A DNA stretch of 64,000 nt, taken from contig CAZKQB010000008.1 in NCBI GenBank assembly GCA_964554795.1, positions 11,868-75,867 of the forward strand, given 5' to 3'. A program made the translations under genes and the position numbers. This stretch comes from SFHK01 sp964554795. GTDB lineage: Bacteria; Bacillota; Clostridia; Christensenellales; Aristaeellaceae. Shown here piece after piece: positions 25,888-33,676 of the stretch (position 1 is its first letter; each line of letters begins with the position of its first letter). Under the pieces are notes generated by a model. The model was given only the letters and a program-made list of their open reading frames with translations, was not told the origin of the DNA and ran no database searches.

Positions 25888-26243
25888 CGTTTTCCGCGCC
25901 TCCTTCCGTTCCTTCGTTTCTGGAGCACGTCGCCCGTTGCCGCGCCGACCAGCGAAAAAAAAGCCGTCAGCAACACGGGCCCGGCTTCCGGAGCATAGCC
26001 CATCGATGCCAGAAAGCCCGCTGCAGTCGCCGCCAGCGGCGGCAGAGTCCAACCGAGATACGGGTTAACGCCTCCGCTTGCAACCCGGTACGCCGTATAC
26101 GAGCTCGCCAGTGGCAATAGACCATACGCTACCGCCACATGCAATCCACGCAGCGGTCGGGCAAGCTCCACACCGAGCGCAAAAATGAATATCATCGCTC
26201 CCTGCGCCGCAAGCCGCAGTGCCACGCGTTTCCGGTTTTTCAT
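25884..26243 (-). CDS. Small membrane protein of unknown function
   Basis: The 119-residue protein has three to four hydrophobic segments and a basic C-terminus (VLQKRRNGRRRGKR). It is translationally coupled to the sigma-like membrane protein, so it may be its sensor or anchor partner. I recognise no family. Confidence 0.7.
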   Translation of the reverse strand: MKNRKRVALRLAAQGAMIFIFALGVELARPLRGLHVAVAYGLLPLASSYTAYRVASGGVNPYLGWTLPPLAATAAGFLASMGYAPEAGPVLLTAFFSLVGAATGDVLQKRRNGRRRGKR

Positions 26244-26359
26244 GCTTCCTCCGCATATTTCCGTTTGCTACTTCACATTATAACATGGATTCCCGCCTTG
26301 TAGCAAGTACACTCGCGCATGATTTGCTTCTGAGAGAAGCATTATGTGCTTATGGTCTA

Positions 26360-26388
26360 TTCAAGATTTCGCGTTACACGTGTATAAT
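26360..26388 (+). promoter_or_regulatory. Possible promoter of the XRE regulator
   Basis: A perfect TATAAT (26383-26388) has a poor -35 box TTCAAG 17 bases upstream. It lies 35 bases before the regulator start. Confidence 0.4.
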
Positions 26389-26422
26389 TACAGTATCTTA
26401 ATAGGGAGATGCAGGTGAAATC

Positions 26423-26722
26423 ATGAATTATTTGGGGTTAGGCAAGCGAATTCGTATGCAGCGCCGTTCCCTGCACATGACGCAGGAACAGCTGGCAGAA
26501 CAGTGCGGCATCTCAGTTTCCTTTCTCGGCCACATTGAGCGCGGCACGCGCAAGGCCAGTCTTGAAACGTTGGTTGCCCTTTCCAACGTTCTGCATGTTT
26601 CCCCCTCAATGCTGCTTCAGGATTCACTAATTGTTCCGGACGCTCCGTTATATCCGAGTCTGCGTCAGCGCGAGCTAATCAACGAGATTTCTCGCGTGAT
26701 TCTCGAAAACTACGACAAATAG
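26423..26722 (+). CDS. Small XRE-family transcriptional regulator
   Basis: The 99-residue protein is almost all one Cro/C1-type helix-turn-helix domain (KRIRMQRRSLHMTQEQLAEQ, then CGISVSFLGHIERGTRKAS). A short C-terminal helix may serve dimer formation. The weak RBS AGGTGA lies before the start. It is followed by an independent promoter for the PAP2 gene, so it may act elsewhere or on itself. Confidence 0.9.
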   Translation: MNYLGLGKRIRMQRRSLHMTQEQLAEQCGISVSFLGHIERGTRKASLETLVALSNVLHVSPSMLLQDSLIVPDAPLYPSLRQRELINEISRVILENYDK

Positions 26723-26731
26723 GATTCTGCG

Positions 26732-26761
26732 TTGACAGTAGCCACCCTTCGGGATTATAAT
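26732..26761 (+). promoter_or_regulatory. Promoter of the PAP2-LarC2-nucleotidyltransferase unit
   Basis: TTGACA (26732-26737) and TATAAT (26756-26761) are 18 bases apart, 30 bases before the PAP2 start. Confidence 0.75.
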
Positions 26762-26790
26762 GGAGCCATCCTAAATCCCGGAGGTTTTTT

Positions 26791-27501
26791 ATGTCTTCTC
26801 TCAGAAACCGCCGCCGGAAGCTGACCGCCGACATCTGCATCGGGTTGTTTCTTCTGCTGATTCTGCTTCTGAAAACGGTGGACGTGCGTCCCATCGGCCC
26901 CATGTCCTCCTCCATCGGCCTTGCCGTGCTGAACGGCGCAGTTAAAGACTGCATTGGTTACCACGAGGGGCTCGAAAAGGTTTCCGACCTACTGGGAAAG
27001 CTTGCGCTGCTTATTGCTGCGGGCTTTGCCTGTCTGGGGCTTTATCAGCTCGTCACGCGCAAAAGCCTTAAAAAAGTGGACGCAGACCTGTTCGTGCTGG
27101 CCGGGCTGTACGCATCGCTGCTGCTGGTATACATCTTCTTCGAGAAATGCGTAATCAATTACCGGCCGTTCATTCTTGACGATGCCACAGGACTGGAACC
27201 CTCGTTTCCTTCGTCGCACACGATGCTTTCTGTGGTCATCTTCCTGTCTGCCGCCTATGAGGCGCGCCGCCGCCTGAAGGACGTAACCCTTCAGAAACCC
27301 GTGCGCATCGCACTGGGCGCGCTGTGCGCGGTCACCGTGGTGTGCCGCCTGTTCTCCGGCGTACACTGGCTAACGGATATTCTGGGCGGTCTGCTCGTCT
27401 CGGGAACGCTTCTAAGCCTGTATCGTCTGGCTGTCTCCCGCTTCGCTCGGAAAAAGCACGCGAAAAAGTCGCCTGCAAAACGCGTGGAGGTGCATAAGTG
27501 A
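26791..27501 (+). CDS. PAP2-family membrane phosphatase
   Basis: The 236-residue protein has five to six membrane helices and the PAP2 active-site blocks: KCVINYRP (motif 1), FPSSHTM (motif 2) and CRLFSGVHWLTD (motif 3, with Cys in place of the usual Ser before Arg). Such enzymes dephosphorylate lipid phosphates such as phosphatidate or undecaprenyl pyrophosphate on the outer face of the membrane. The RBS is GGAGG. The stop overlaps the GTG of the next gene by GTGA. Confidence 0.9.
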   Translation: MSSLRNRRRKLTADICIGLFLLLILLLKTVDVRPIGPMSSSIGLAVLNGAVKDCIGYHEGLEKVSDLLGKLALLIAAGFACLGLYQLVTRKSLKKVDADLFVLAGLYASLLLVYIFFEKCVINYRPFILDDATGLEPSFPSSHTMLSVVIFLSAAYEARRRLKDVTLQKPVRIALGALCAVTVVCRLFSGVHWLTDILGGLLVSGTLLSLYRLAVSRFARKKHAKKSPAKRVEVHK

Positions 27502-27950
27502 ACGGAAGGCTGGCAGAGATGCACTGCACAATCGACGACATGACGCCGGAGGCGCTGGGCTATGCCGCACAGGTGCTGCTTGAAGGCGGCGCGCTGGACG
27601 TATACACCATGCCGGTTTACATGAAGAAGAACCGTCCCGGCATCCTGCTGACATGCGTATGCCGCGAGGCAGATGCAGAGAAATTCGCCGCGCTTCTTTT
27701 GAAGCACACGACCACACTGGGCGTGCGCAAGACGGTCTGCGAAACCTTCGCCCTCAACCGCCACGTCGAAACCGTCTCCACCCCCTACGGCCCGCTGCGC
27801 GTGAAGTACGCCGAGGGCTATGGCGTTACGCGTGCAAAGGCAGAATATGAGGATGTCGTTCGAATGGCCCGCGAAACCGGCCGTAGCCTGACTGATATGA
27901 CGAACGAGTTATTTCCGTATATGCACGGCGCAGAAGAAAAAGCCCCATGA
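27498..27950 (+). CDS. Lone LarC C-terminal domain (LarC2-like)
   Basis: The 150-residue protein matches only the C-terminal half of LarC, the CTP-dependent enzyme that inserts nickel into the pincer cofactor of lactate racemase. Marks are the N-terminal ETNIDDM-like block CTIDDMTPEALGYA and VYMKKNRPGILLTCVC. In Lactiplantibacillus LarC1 and LarC2 are joined by a programmed frameshift; here no LarC1 precedes it and the start is a coupled GTG after PAP2. LarA, LarB and LarE are not in the window. The role of a separate LarC2 is unknown. Confidence 0.8.
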   Translation: MNGRLAEMHCTIDDMTPEALGYAAQVLLEGGALDVYTMPVYMKKNRPGILLTCVCREADAEKFAALLLKHTTTLGVRKTVCETFALNRHVETVSTPYGPLRVKYAEGYGVTRAKAEYEDVVRMARETGRSLTDMTNELFPYMHGAEEKAP

Positions 27951-28705
27951 AATTCCAGTCCCTGCTGGATGAATTCGTATGCAGCGCCCGCCAATGCTTC
28001 GGAGAAACGCTGACGGGCGTGTATCTTCATGGCTCACTTGCGTTGAACTGCTTCAACCCTGAAAAGAGCGATATCGACCTGATTCTTATCACTGAGTCTG
28101 CGCCGTCCGACGCGCAGAAGCGCACCTTCATGAATCGCGCCGTGTTTCTAAACGAGCGTGCGCCCGCCAAGGGACTGGAATTCAGCGTCGTCGAGCGCCG
28201 ATATGCAAACCCCTTCATCTACCCCACGCCCTTCGAACTGCACTTTTCTCCGATGCACCTGCGCCGGTACCGAGAGGATCCCGAGGGCTACATCCGCGAT
28301 ATGAAGGGAACCGACGTCGATCTGGCAGCGCATTTCACCGTGATCGTCCATGCAGGGATCGCGCTGTACGGCGCACCGACGGCGGACGTGTTCGGCCCCG
28401 TGCCTCGCGCTGCCTACCTGGACAGCATTCTTTCGGACGTGGAAAACGCCGCCGCAGACATCCTCGCCGACCCAATCTACTACACACTAAACCTGTGCCG
28501 CGTGCTGGCGTTCATCCGCGACGGCCTGTGTCTATCCAAGGCGGACGGAGGAAAATGGGCGCTGGAGCACGCTCCAGAAAAATGGCATTCGCTCATTTCC
28601 GAAGCGCTGGCATGCTATGCGACCAATCAGACAATGCATACTTCCACCAAAGTCCTTACCCACTTTGCCGAAGTCATGCTGCGCTTCATCCGCGAGGCTA
28701 TATAG
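27947..28705 (+). CDS. AadA-like nucleotidyltransferase (aminoglycoside adenylyltransferase family)
   Basis: The 252-residue protein starts with a pol-beta-type nucleotidyltransferase motif: HGSLALNCFNPEKSDIDLIL, with GS and the DxD pair. Its C-terminal DUF4111-like helical domain (TLNLCRVLAFIRDG, SKADGGKWAL) is that of AadA/ANT(3'') enzymes. It may adenylate streptomycin or spectinomycin or a natural metabolite. The start overlaps the LarC2 stop by four bases. The codon usage and GC content match the chromosome, so recent acquisition is unlikely. Confidence 0.85.
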   Translation: MKFQSLLDEFVCSARQCFGETLTGVYLHGSLALNCFNPEKSDIDLILITESAPSDAQKRTFMNRAVFLNERAPAKGLEFSVVERRYANPFIYPTPFELHFSPMHLRRYREDPEGYIRDMKGTDVDLAAHFTVIVHAGIALYGAPTADVFGPVPRAAYLDSILSDVENAAADILADPIYYTLNLCRVLAFIRDGLCLSKADGGKWALEHAPEKWHSLISEALACYATNQTMHTSTKVLTHFAEVMLRFIREAI

Positions 28706-28726
28706 CATCAAAGGTCCGCCGTGTGC

Positions 28727-29704
28727 TCAGCCCTCTGCGCTCTGCTGAATTCCAAGCGCCGTGCGTGTAGAATCGAACAGCATTTCCTGCGGGAAGACGG
28801 TGCTTTCCCCCCGAATCTGCCTGATCAGTTCGGTCAGGCAGTTTTCCTTTACCTCCGGTGCAGTGAGCAGTCGAATTTCATTCCTTCCCGCCTGCGCATA
28901 CAAAAGCTTCTCCGCGCCCAGCGCGCATTCGATCATTCCCTTTTCGCCCCAGAAGCTGAACCGCCAGTAGCTCGGCAGGCGGAACGCCGCCTGATCAGGC
29001 GCGGAATAGCTCACATCCGCAATCAATCCCGCGCCGTTCTCATATACGCCCATCAGCTGCGCACAGTCCAGGAATGACGGCGCCTCGCGCGCAAACGCGT
29101 TATACTGCCGGGCGCACAGCGTGCGCGCATACGAAAGCCCCGTAATCATTGAAACGGCATCCAGGCCGTGAATCGCCAGATCGTTGAACGTGCCGCCATG
29201 CAGTCGCTTATCAAAATACCACGATGGACGCACGCCATAGTTCAGCGGATGCTGTCCCGTAAAATTGACGGCATGAATTTCCCCAAGCTCGCCCGAGTGC
29301 ACCAGATTGCGTGCAAGACGCAAGGCCGGATCAAAACGCAGGTCGAGCATGCAGCCGACCGCAAGCTTCCTTTCCTTTGCCAGCCGCTCGATTTCCTCCA
29401 GCTCCTCCATGCGCGTGCACAACGGCTTGTCACTCAGCACGTGCTTGCCTGCCTTCAGCGCCCGAATCGCCTCCTGTCCCCGTGCACCGTAGGCATCGCC
29501 GATGGCGACGATATCCACCTTTTCATCGCTCAGAAGCTCGTCCAGCACCGAATAAAACGGAACGCGCAGCCAGGCTTGCGCTGCGTCCCGGTATCCTTTT
29601 TCGTCATCCCATGCGCCCAGAACCCGCACGTCCGGATTCTCTGCGCACAGCGCATACAGCGTCCTGATATGGGCATGCTTCAGCCCGCAAAACGCAAGAT
29701 TCAT
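28727..29704 (-). CDS. Gfo/Idh/MocA-family oxidoreductase
   Basis: The 325-residue protein has an N-terminal Rossmann part (LAFCGLKHAHI, which departs from the usual GxGxxG) and a C-terminal Gfo/Idh/MocA alpha/beta domain. The family motif VLSDKPLCTRMEELEEIERL contains the catalytic EKP-like block with Asp in place of Glu. Members reduce or oxidise sugars and cyclitols with NAD(P). GGAGGAAAG precedes the ATG at 29704. It is transcribed alone, from a TGCTATAAT extended -10 promoter near 29738-29750. Confidence 0.88.
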   Translation of the reverse strand: MNLAFCGLKHAHIRTLYALCAENPDVRVLGAWDDEKGYRDAAQAWLRVPFYSVLDELLSDEKVDIVAIGDAYGARGQEAIRALKAGKHVLSDKPLCTRMEELEEIERLAKERKLAVGCMLDLRFDPALRLARNLVHSGELGEIHAVNFTGQHPLNYGVRPSWYFDKRLHGGTFNDLAIHGLDAVSMITGLSYARTLCARQYNAFAREAPSFLDCAQLMGVYENGAGLIADVSYSAPDQAAFRLPSYWRFSFWGEKGMIECALGAEKLLYAQAGRNEIRLLTAPEVKENCLTELIRQIRGESTVFPQEMLFDSTRTALGIQQSAEG

Positions 29705-29801
29705 GTTGCTTTCCTCCATAAACATCTTTCTGCTTCTCGCTTCATTATAGCATAGTCTGCACCCATATAATGTAAAAAGATAGAAGAAGCTACGAAATCC
29801 G

Positions 29802-29830
29802 TTGACGGAGAGCAGACAAAAAATTATAAT
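29802..29830 (+). promoter_or_regulatory. Promoter of the malQ-glgP-hflX operon
   Basis: TTGACG (29802-29807) and TATAAT (29825-29830) are 17 bases apart, 37 bases before malQ. Confidence 0.8.
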
Positions 29831-29867
29831 TTAAAATGGTAGAATTCATCAGGGACGGTGGCTATCC

Positions 29868-31337
29868 ATGAGAAAAAGTGGCGTGCTTCTGCATATCTCA
29901 TCGCTTCCAACGCCGGGCGGAATCGGTACGTTGGGCGCAGCTGCCTATGCGTTTGTGGACTTTCTGAAGAAGGCTGGAATGTCCGTCTGGCAGGTTCTGC
30001 CCATCGGCCCCACGGGCTATGGCGAATCTCCCTATCAGAGCCACAGCACGCACGCGGGCAACATCGATCTGATCGATCTTAATTTTCTGGTGCGCGACGG
30101 TCTGTTAAAGGCTGAGGACGCCCAGCGCTTTCAGGCCGGCCCCTCCACTGACTTTGATACCGTAAAGCGTCTCAAGCGCGAGGCGCTGCATCTTAGCTTT
30201 GAGCAAAGCTTTAAGCGCATGGAATCGATTGTGGATACGTTTACCCAATCGCATAAGAATATCGATGACTTCGCATTTTTCATGGCACTGAAGGACTATT
30301 TCGGCGGCCGTATGTGGACGCGGTGGCCGGACGTCGCCATTCGTATGCGCGAAGAAAGCGCCATGATACACTACCGTCGCATCCTGCGCGACGAAATCAA
30401 TTTCCATCGCTTCACGCAATACCTATTTTTCACGCAGTGGTCGTCTCTGAAGACCTACGCAAACGAGAGCGGCATTCAGATTTTGGGCGACATGCCCATT
30501 TACGTGGCAGAGGATTCCGCCGACTGCTGGGCAAACCCAAGCATCTTCCAGCTCGACCGGGATCGCCGCCCGATAAAGGTGGCAGGCGTGCCGCCGGATT
30601 ATTTCTCCGAGGACGGCCAGCTGTGGGGTAACCCCTTGTACGACTGGAAGGCGCTGCGCCGAACCGGCTTTGAATGGTGGATCGATCGTCTGCGCACGGC
30701 GAGCGAGCTGTATGACATGGTGCGCGTGGATCATTTTATCGGCTTTGCCAACTACTACGCCATCCGCGCCGGCGCGACCAACGCGCGCATAGGCAAGTGG
30801 GAAAAGGCGCCTGGCCGCCGCTTCTTCTTTGTGGTGAAGCATCGTCTACCGGGCTTAAACATCATTGCCGAGGATCTGGGCGTGGTTTCAAACCGCGTGA
30901 AGCGCCTTCTGCGCTACTGCGGCTTCCCGGGCATGAAGGTTCTGTGCTTCGGCTTCGATTCCGATGCGGCGAACCCGCATTTTCTTGGCAACATCCGCGA
31001 AAACTGTGTGGTATATACCGGTACGCACGACAACGATACCATCCTTGGCTGGTGGGAAAAGACCTCCGAGAAGGTACGTGCCTTCGCCCTTGAAAACCTG
31101 CCCCAGTGCGACTCCATCTGCGACAGCCTGATCGAGGCGGCCTTAGGCAGCGCTGCAAACCTGTGCATTCTGCCGATGCAGGACATTCTGCACCTCGGCA
31201 GTGAAGCGCGCATGAACACGCCCGGCACTGTGGGCGGCGGCAATTGGATGTGGCGCATGCAGCCCGGCACGCTTACAGACGAGTTGGCCGCGCACCTTCG
31301 GGAAATGAACGACTTTTATGAAAGGACGCCGTCATGA
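29868..31337 (+). CDS. malQ: 4-alpha-glucanotransferase (amylomaltase)
   Basis: The 489-residue protein is a full-length GH77 enzyme. Recognisable blocks are MRKSGVLLHISSLPTPGGIG, WQVLPIGPTGYGESPYQSHS, VRVDHFIGF (nucleophile Asp), IIAEDLG (acid/base Glu) and YTGTHDNDT. It moves glucan segments between maltodextrins in the cytoplasm. The last four bases overlap glgP, and the two enzymes together turn maltodextrin into glucose 1-phosphate. Confidence 0.96.
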   Translation: MRKSGVLLHISSLPTPGGIGTLGAAAYAFVDFLKKAGMSVWQVLPIGPTGYGESPYQSHSTHAGNIDLIDLNFLVRDGLLKAEDAQRFQAGPSTDFDTVKRLKREALHLSFEQSFKRMESIVDTFTQSHKNIDDFAFFMALKDYFGGRMWTRWPDVAIRMREESAMIHYRRILRDEINFHRFTQYLFFTQWSSLKTYANESGIQILGDMPIYVAEDSADCWANPSIFQLDRDRRPIKVAGVPPDYFSEDGQLWGNPLYDWKALRRTGFEWWIDRLRTASELYDMVRVDHFIGFANYYAIRAGATNARIGKWEKAPGRRFFFVVKHRLPGLNIIAEDLGVVSNRVKRLLRYCGFPGMKVLCFGFDSDAANPHFLGNIRENCVVYTGTHDNDTILGWWEKTSEKVRAFALENLPQCDSICDSLIEAALGSAANLCILPMQDILHLGSEARMNTPGTVGGGNWMWRMQPGTLTDELAAHLREMNDFYERTPS

Positions 31338-33676
31338 TACAGGCAAAAGCGATTCTTCGCGATGCTGAGCGCATTCTTCTCACGAAGCATCAAATTTCCC
31401 TTGACGAAGCAACCGCTCCGATGCTATCGGACGCGCTTGGCGAAGCCGCAATGCTGGCCATCGGTTCTGAATGGACAAAGACGACTCGTGCGCTTAAAAA
31501 GACCCGTCAGGCGCACTATCTCTCTGCCGAGTACCTGATCGGCCGCATGGTATACGCCAATTTTTATAATCTTGGCATTCTGGACGACGTACGCGCACTT
31601 CTTAGCCGCAAGGGCGTGGATATGGCCGTACTGGAGGACGTCGAGGATGCAGCGCTGGGCAACGGTGGTCTCGGCCGTCTGGCTGCCTGCTTCCTTGACA
31701 GCGCCGCTTCGCTCAACCTTCCGCTCACGGGCTACGGCCTACGCTATCGCTATGGCCTGTTTAAGCAGGTGCTCAAGGATGGCATGCAGAAGGAAATTTC
31801 TGACGACTGGACACACTTCGGCGACCCGTGGTCGGTACGACGCGAGGAACTGGCCGTCGTCGTTCCCATGGCAACGGGTAGCGTGCGCGCCGTTCCATAC
31901 GACATGCCGGTCGTCGGCTATCGCACGAACACCATCGGTACGCTGCGCCTTTGGCAGACGGAAAGCCTGCACGAATTTGACTTTGCCCTGTTCAACGACT
32001 ACAAATATGCCGAGGCCTGCGCCGACAAAAACCGGGCCGAGGACATTACCAAATGCCTCTATCCCAACGACTGGAATACCGAGGGCAAGCGTCTGCGTCT
32101 GAAGCAGCAGTACGTGCTGTCCAGCGCCTCACTTCAGGACATCCTGCGGCAGTACGAGGCTCGACACGGCAAGAATTATCGTATGCTCCCGCGCGAGCAT
32201 GCGCTTCAGCTGAATGACACGCATCCGGTACTGGCCATTCCGGAGCTGATCCGGCTTCTCATGGCTCGCGGCGTATCCTTCGCCTGCGCTGTCCGCTACG
32301 CGCGCGAGATGTTTGGCTATACCAATCACACCGTCATGCCCGAGGCGCTGGAAAAATGGGATCTGACGCTCGTCGCCTCCGTCACTCCCGAAATCGAGAA
32401 GCTCCTTCGCCGCCTTGAGCGCATGTGCGCACGGGAAACCGGTCTGCACATCATCCAAAACGGGCAGATCGCCATGGCAGACCTTGCCGTCTACATGAGT
32501 CATGCCGTAAACGGCGTGGCAAAGTTACATTCCGATCTGGTCAAAAACACCCTCTTCCCGGAGTGGTTCGCCCGTTTTCCGGATCGCTTCCAGAACAAGA
32601 CCAACGGCATTACGCAGCGCCGCTGGCTGGGCTTGTGTAATCCCGAGCTATGTGCGCTTCTTTCCTCGCACATAAACGGCGATTTCATCCAAAATGCAAA
32701 CCTGCTTTCAACGCTGGATGTGAATGACCCTGCGCTGGTTGAGGGCTTCAAAGCCGTCAAGCGCAAGAAGAAGGCCGAGCTGGCTGTGTATATCGCCTCG
32801 CACGAGGGCGTCGAGCTGCCTACCGACTTCCTCTTCGACGTGCAGGTGAAGCGTCTGCATGAATACAAGCGACAGCTGATGAATGCACTGTCGCTGTACG
32901 ACATCTATTGTGAGCGAAAGGCCGGCCGTCTGCCTGACCTCCCACGCGTCGCATTCGTGTTCGGCGCAAAGGCCGCGCCCGGCTACGCCCGCGCCAAGGC
33001 AGTGATCCGCTATATTCTTGCGCTGGCCAACGTCATCAATCACGATCCGGACGTAAACGATCGCATGCGCGTGTGCTTTGTGGGCAACTATAACTGCTCC
33101 TATGCCGAGAAAATTATTCCCGCGGCCGATTTCTCCGAGCAGATTTCCCCTGCCGGCACCGAGGCCAGCGGCACAGGCAACATGAAGCTGATGCTAAACG
33201 GCGCGGTGACCATCGGCACATGGGACGGCGCAAACATCGAAATTGCCGAGGCGGCCGGACGTGAAAACGAAGTCATATTTGGCGCAAATATCGATGAGCT
33301 CGATCGAATTCGCGACACCTACCGTCCGCGTGACCTGTATGAGTCGGACGAGCAGATTCGCCGCGCCGTGGATTCGCTCACTGACTGCGGCTTCGCCGAT
33401 GAGGACGGTGCGCTCGCAGAGCTGAAAACCTCGTTGCTCGACGGTGCAAGCTGGCATAAGCCTGACCACTACTTCGTGCTGCGCGACTTTGCATCCTACC
33501 AAAGCGCACGTCTGAACGCCTACGCGCTGGCTGCGAATGATGAGGACGCTTTCGCACGCATGTGCCTTGCCAACATTAAAAACGCCGGATTCTTCTCCTC
33601 CGACCGTACCATCCGGCAGTACGCGGATGAAATCTGGCACATTGCGCCCATTGGCGCACGAAAGGATCAAAAATGA
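31334..33676 (+). CDS. glgP: Glycogen/maltodextrin phosphorylase
   Basis: The 780-residue GT35 enzyme has GNGGLGRLAACFLDS near the start, the catalytic blocks NDTHPVLAIPEL and VKRLHEYKRQLMN, and the pyridoxal-phosphate site EASGTGNMKLMLNGA, with the Lys near residue 620. It releases glucose 1-phosphate from alpha-1,4-glucans. It is coupled by ATGA overlaps to malQ before and hflX after. It is slightly shorter than the animal and E. coli enzymes, as is usual for bacterial maltodextrin types. Confidence 0.96.
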   Translation: MIQAKAILRDAERILLTKHQISLDEATAPMLSDALGEAAMLAIGSEWTKTTRALKKTRQAHYLSAEYLIGRMVYANFYNLGILDDVRALLSRKGVDMAVLEDVEDAALGNGGLGRLAACFLDSAASLNLPLTGYGLRYRYGLFKQVLKDGMQKEISDDWTHFGDPWSVRREELAVVVPMATGSVRAVPYDMPVVGYRTNTIGTLRLWQTESLHEFDFALFNDYKYAEACADKNRAEDITKCLYPNDWNTEGKRLRLKQQYVLSSASLQDILRQYEARHGKNYRMLPREHALQLNDTHPVLAIPELIRLLMARGVSFACAVRYAREMFGYTNHTVMPEALEKWDLTLVASVTPEIEKLLRRLERMCARETGLHIIQNGQIAMADLAVYMSHAVNGVAKLHSDLVKNTLFPEWFARFPDRFQNKTNGITQRRWLGLCNPELCALLSSHINGDFIQNANLLSTLDVNDPALVEGFKAVKRKKKAELAVYIASHEGVELPTDFLFDVQVKRLHEYKRQLMNALSLYDIYCERKAGRLPDLPRVAFVFGAKAAPGYARAKAVIRYILALANVINHDPDVNDRMRVCFVGNYNCSYAEKIIPAADFSEQISPAGTEASGTGNMKLMLNGAVTIGTWDGANIEIAEAAGRENEVIFGANIDELDRIRDTYRPRDLYESDEQIRRAVDSLTDCGFADEDGALAELKTSLLDGASWHKPDHYFVLRDFASYQSARLNAYALAANDEDAFARMCLANIKNAGFFSSDRTIRQYADEIWHIAPIGARKDQK

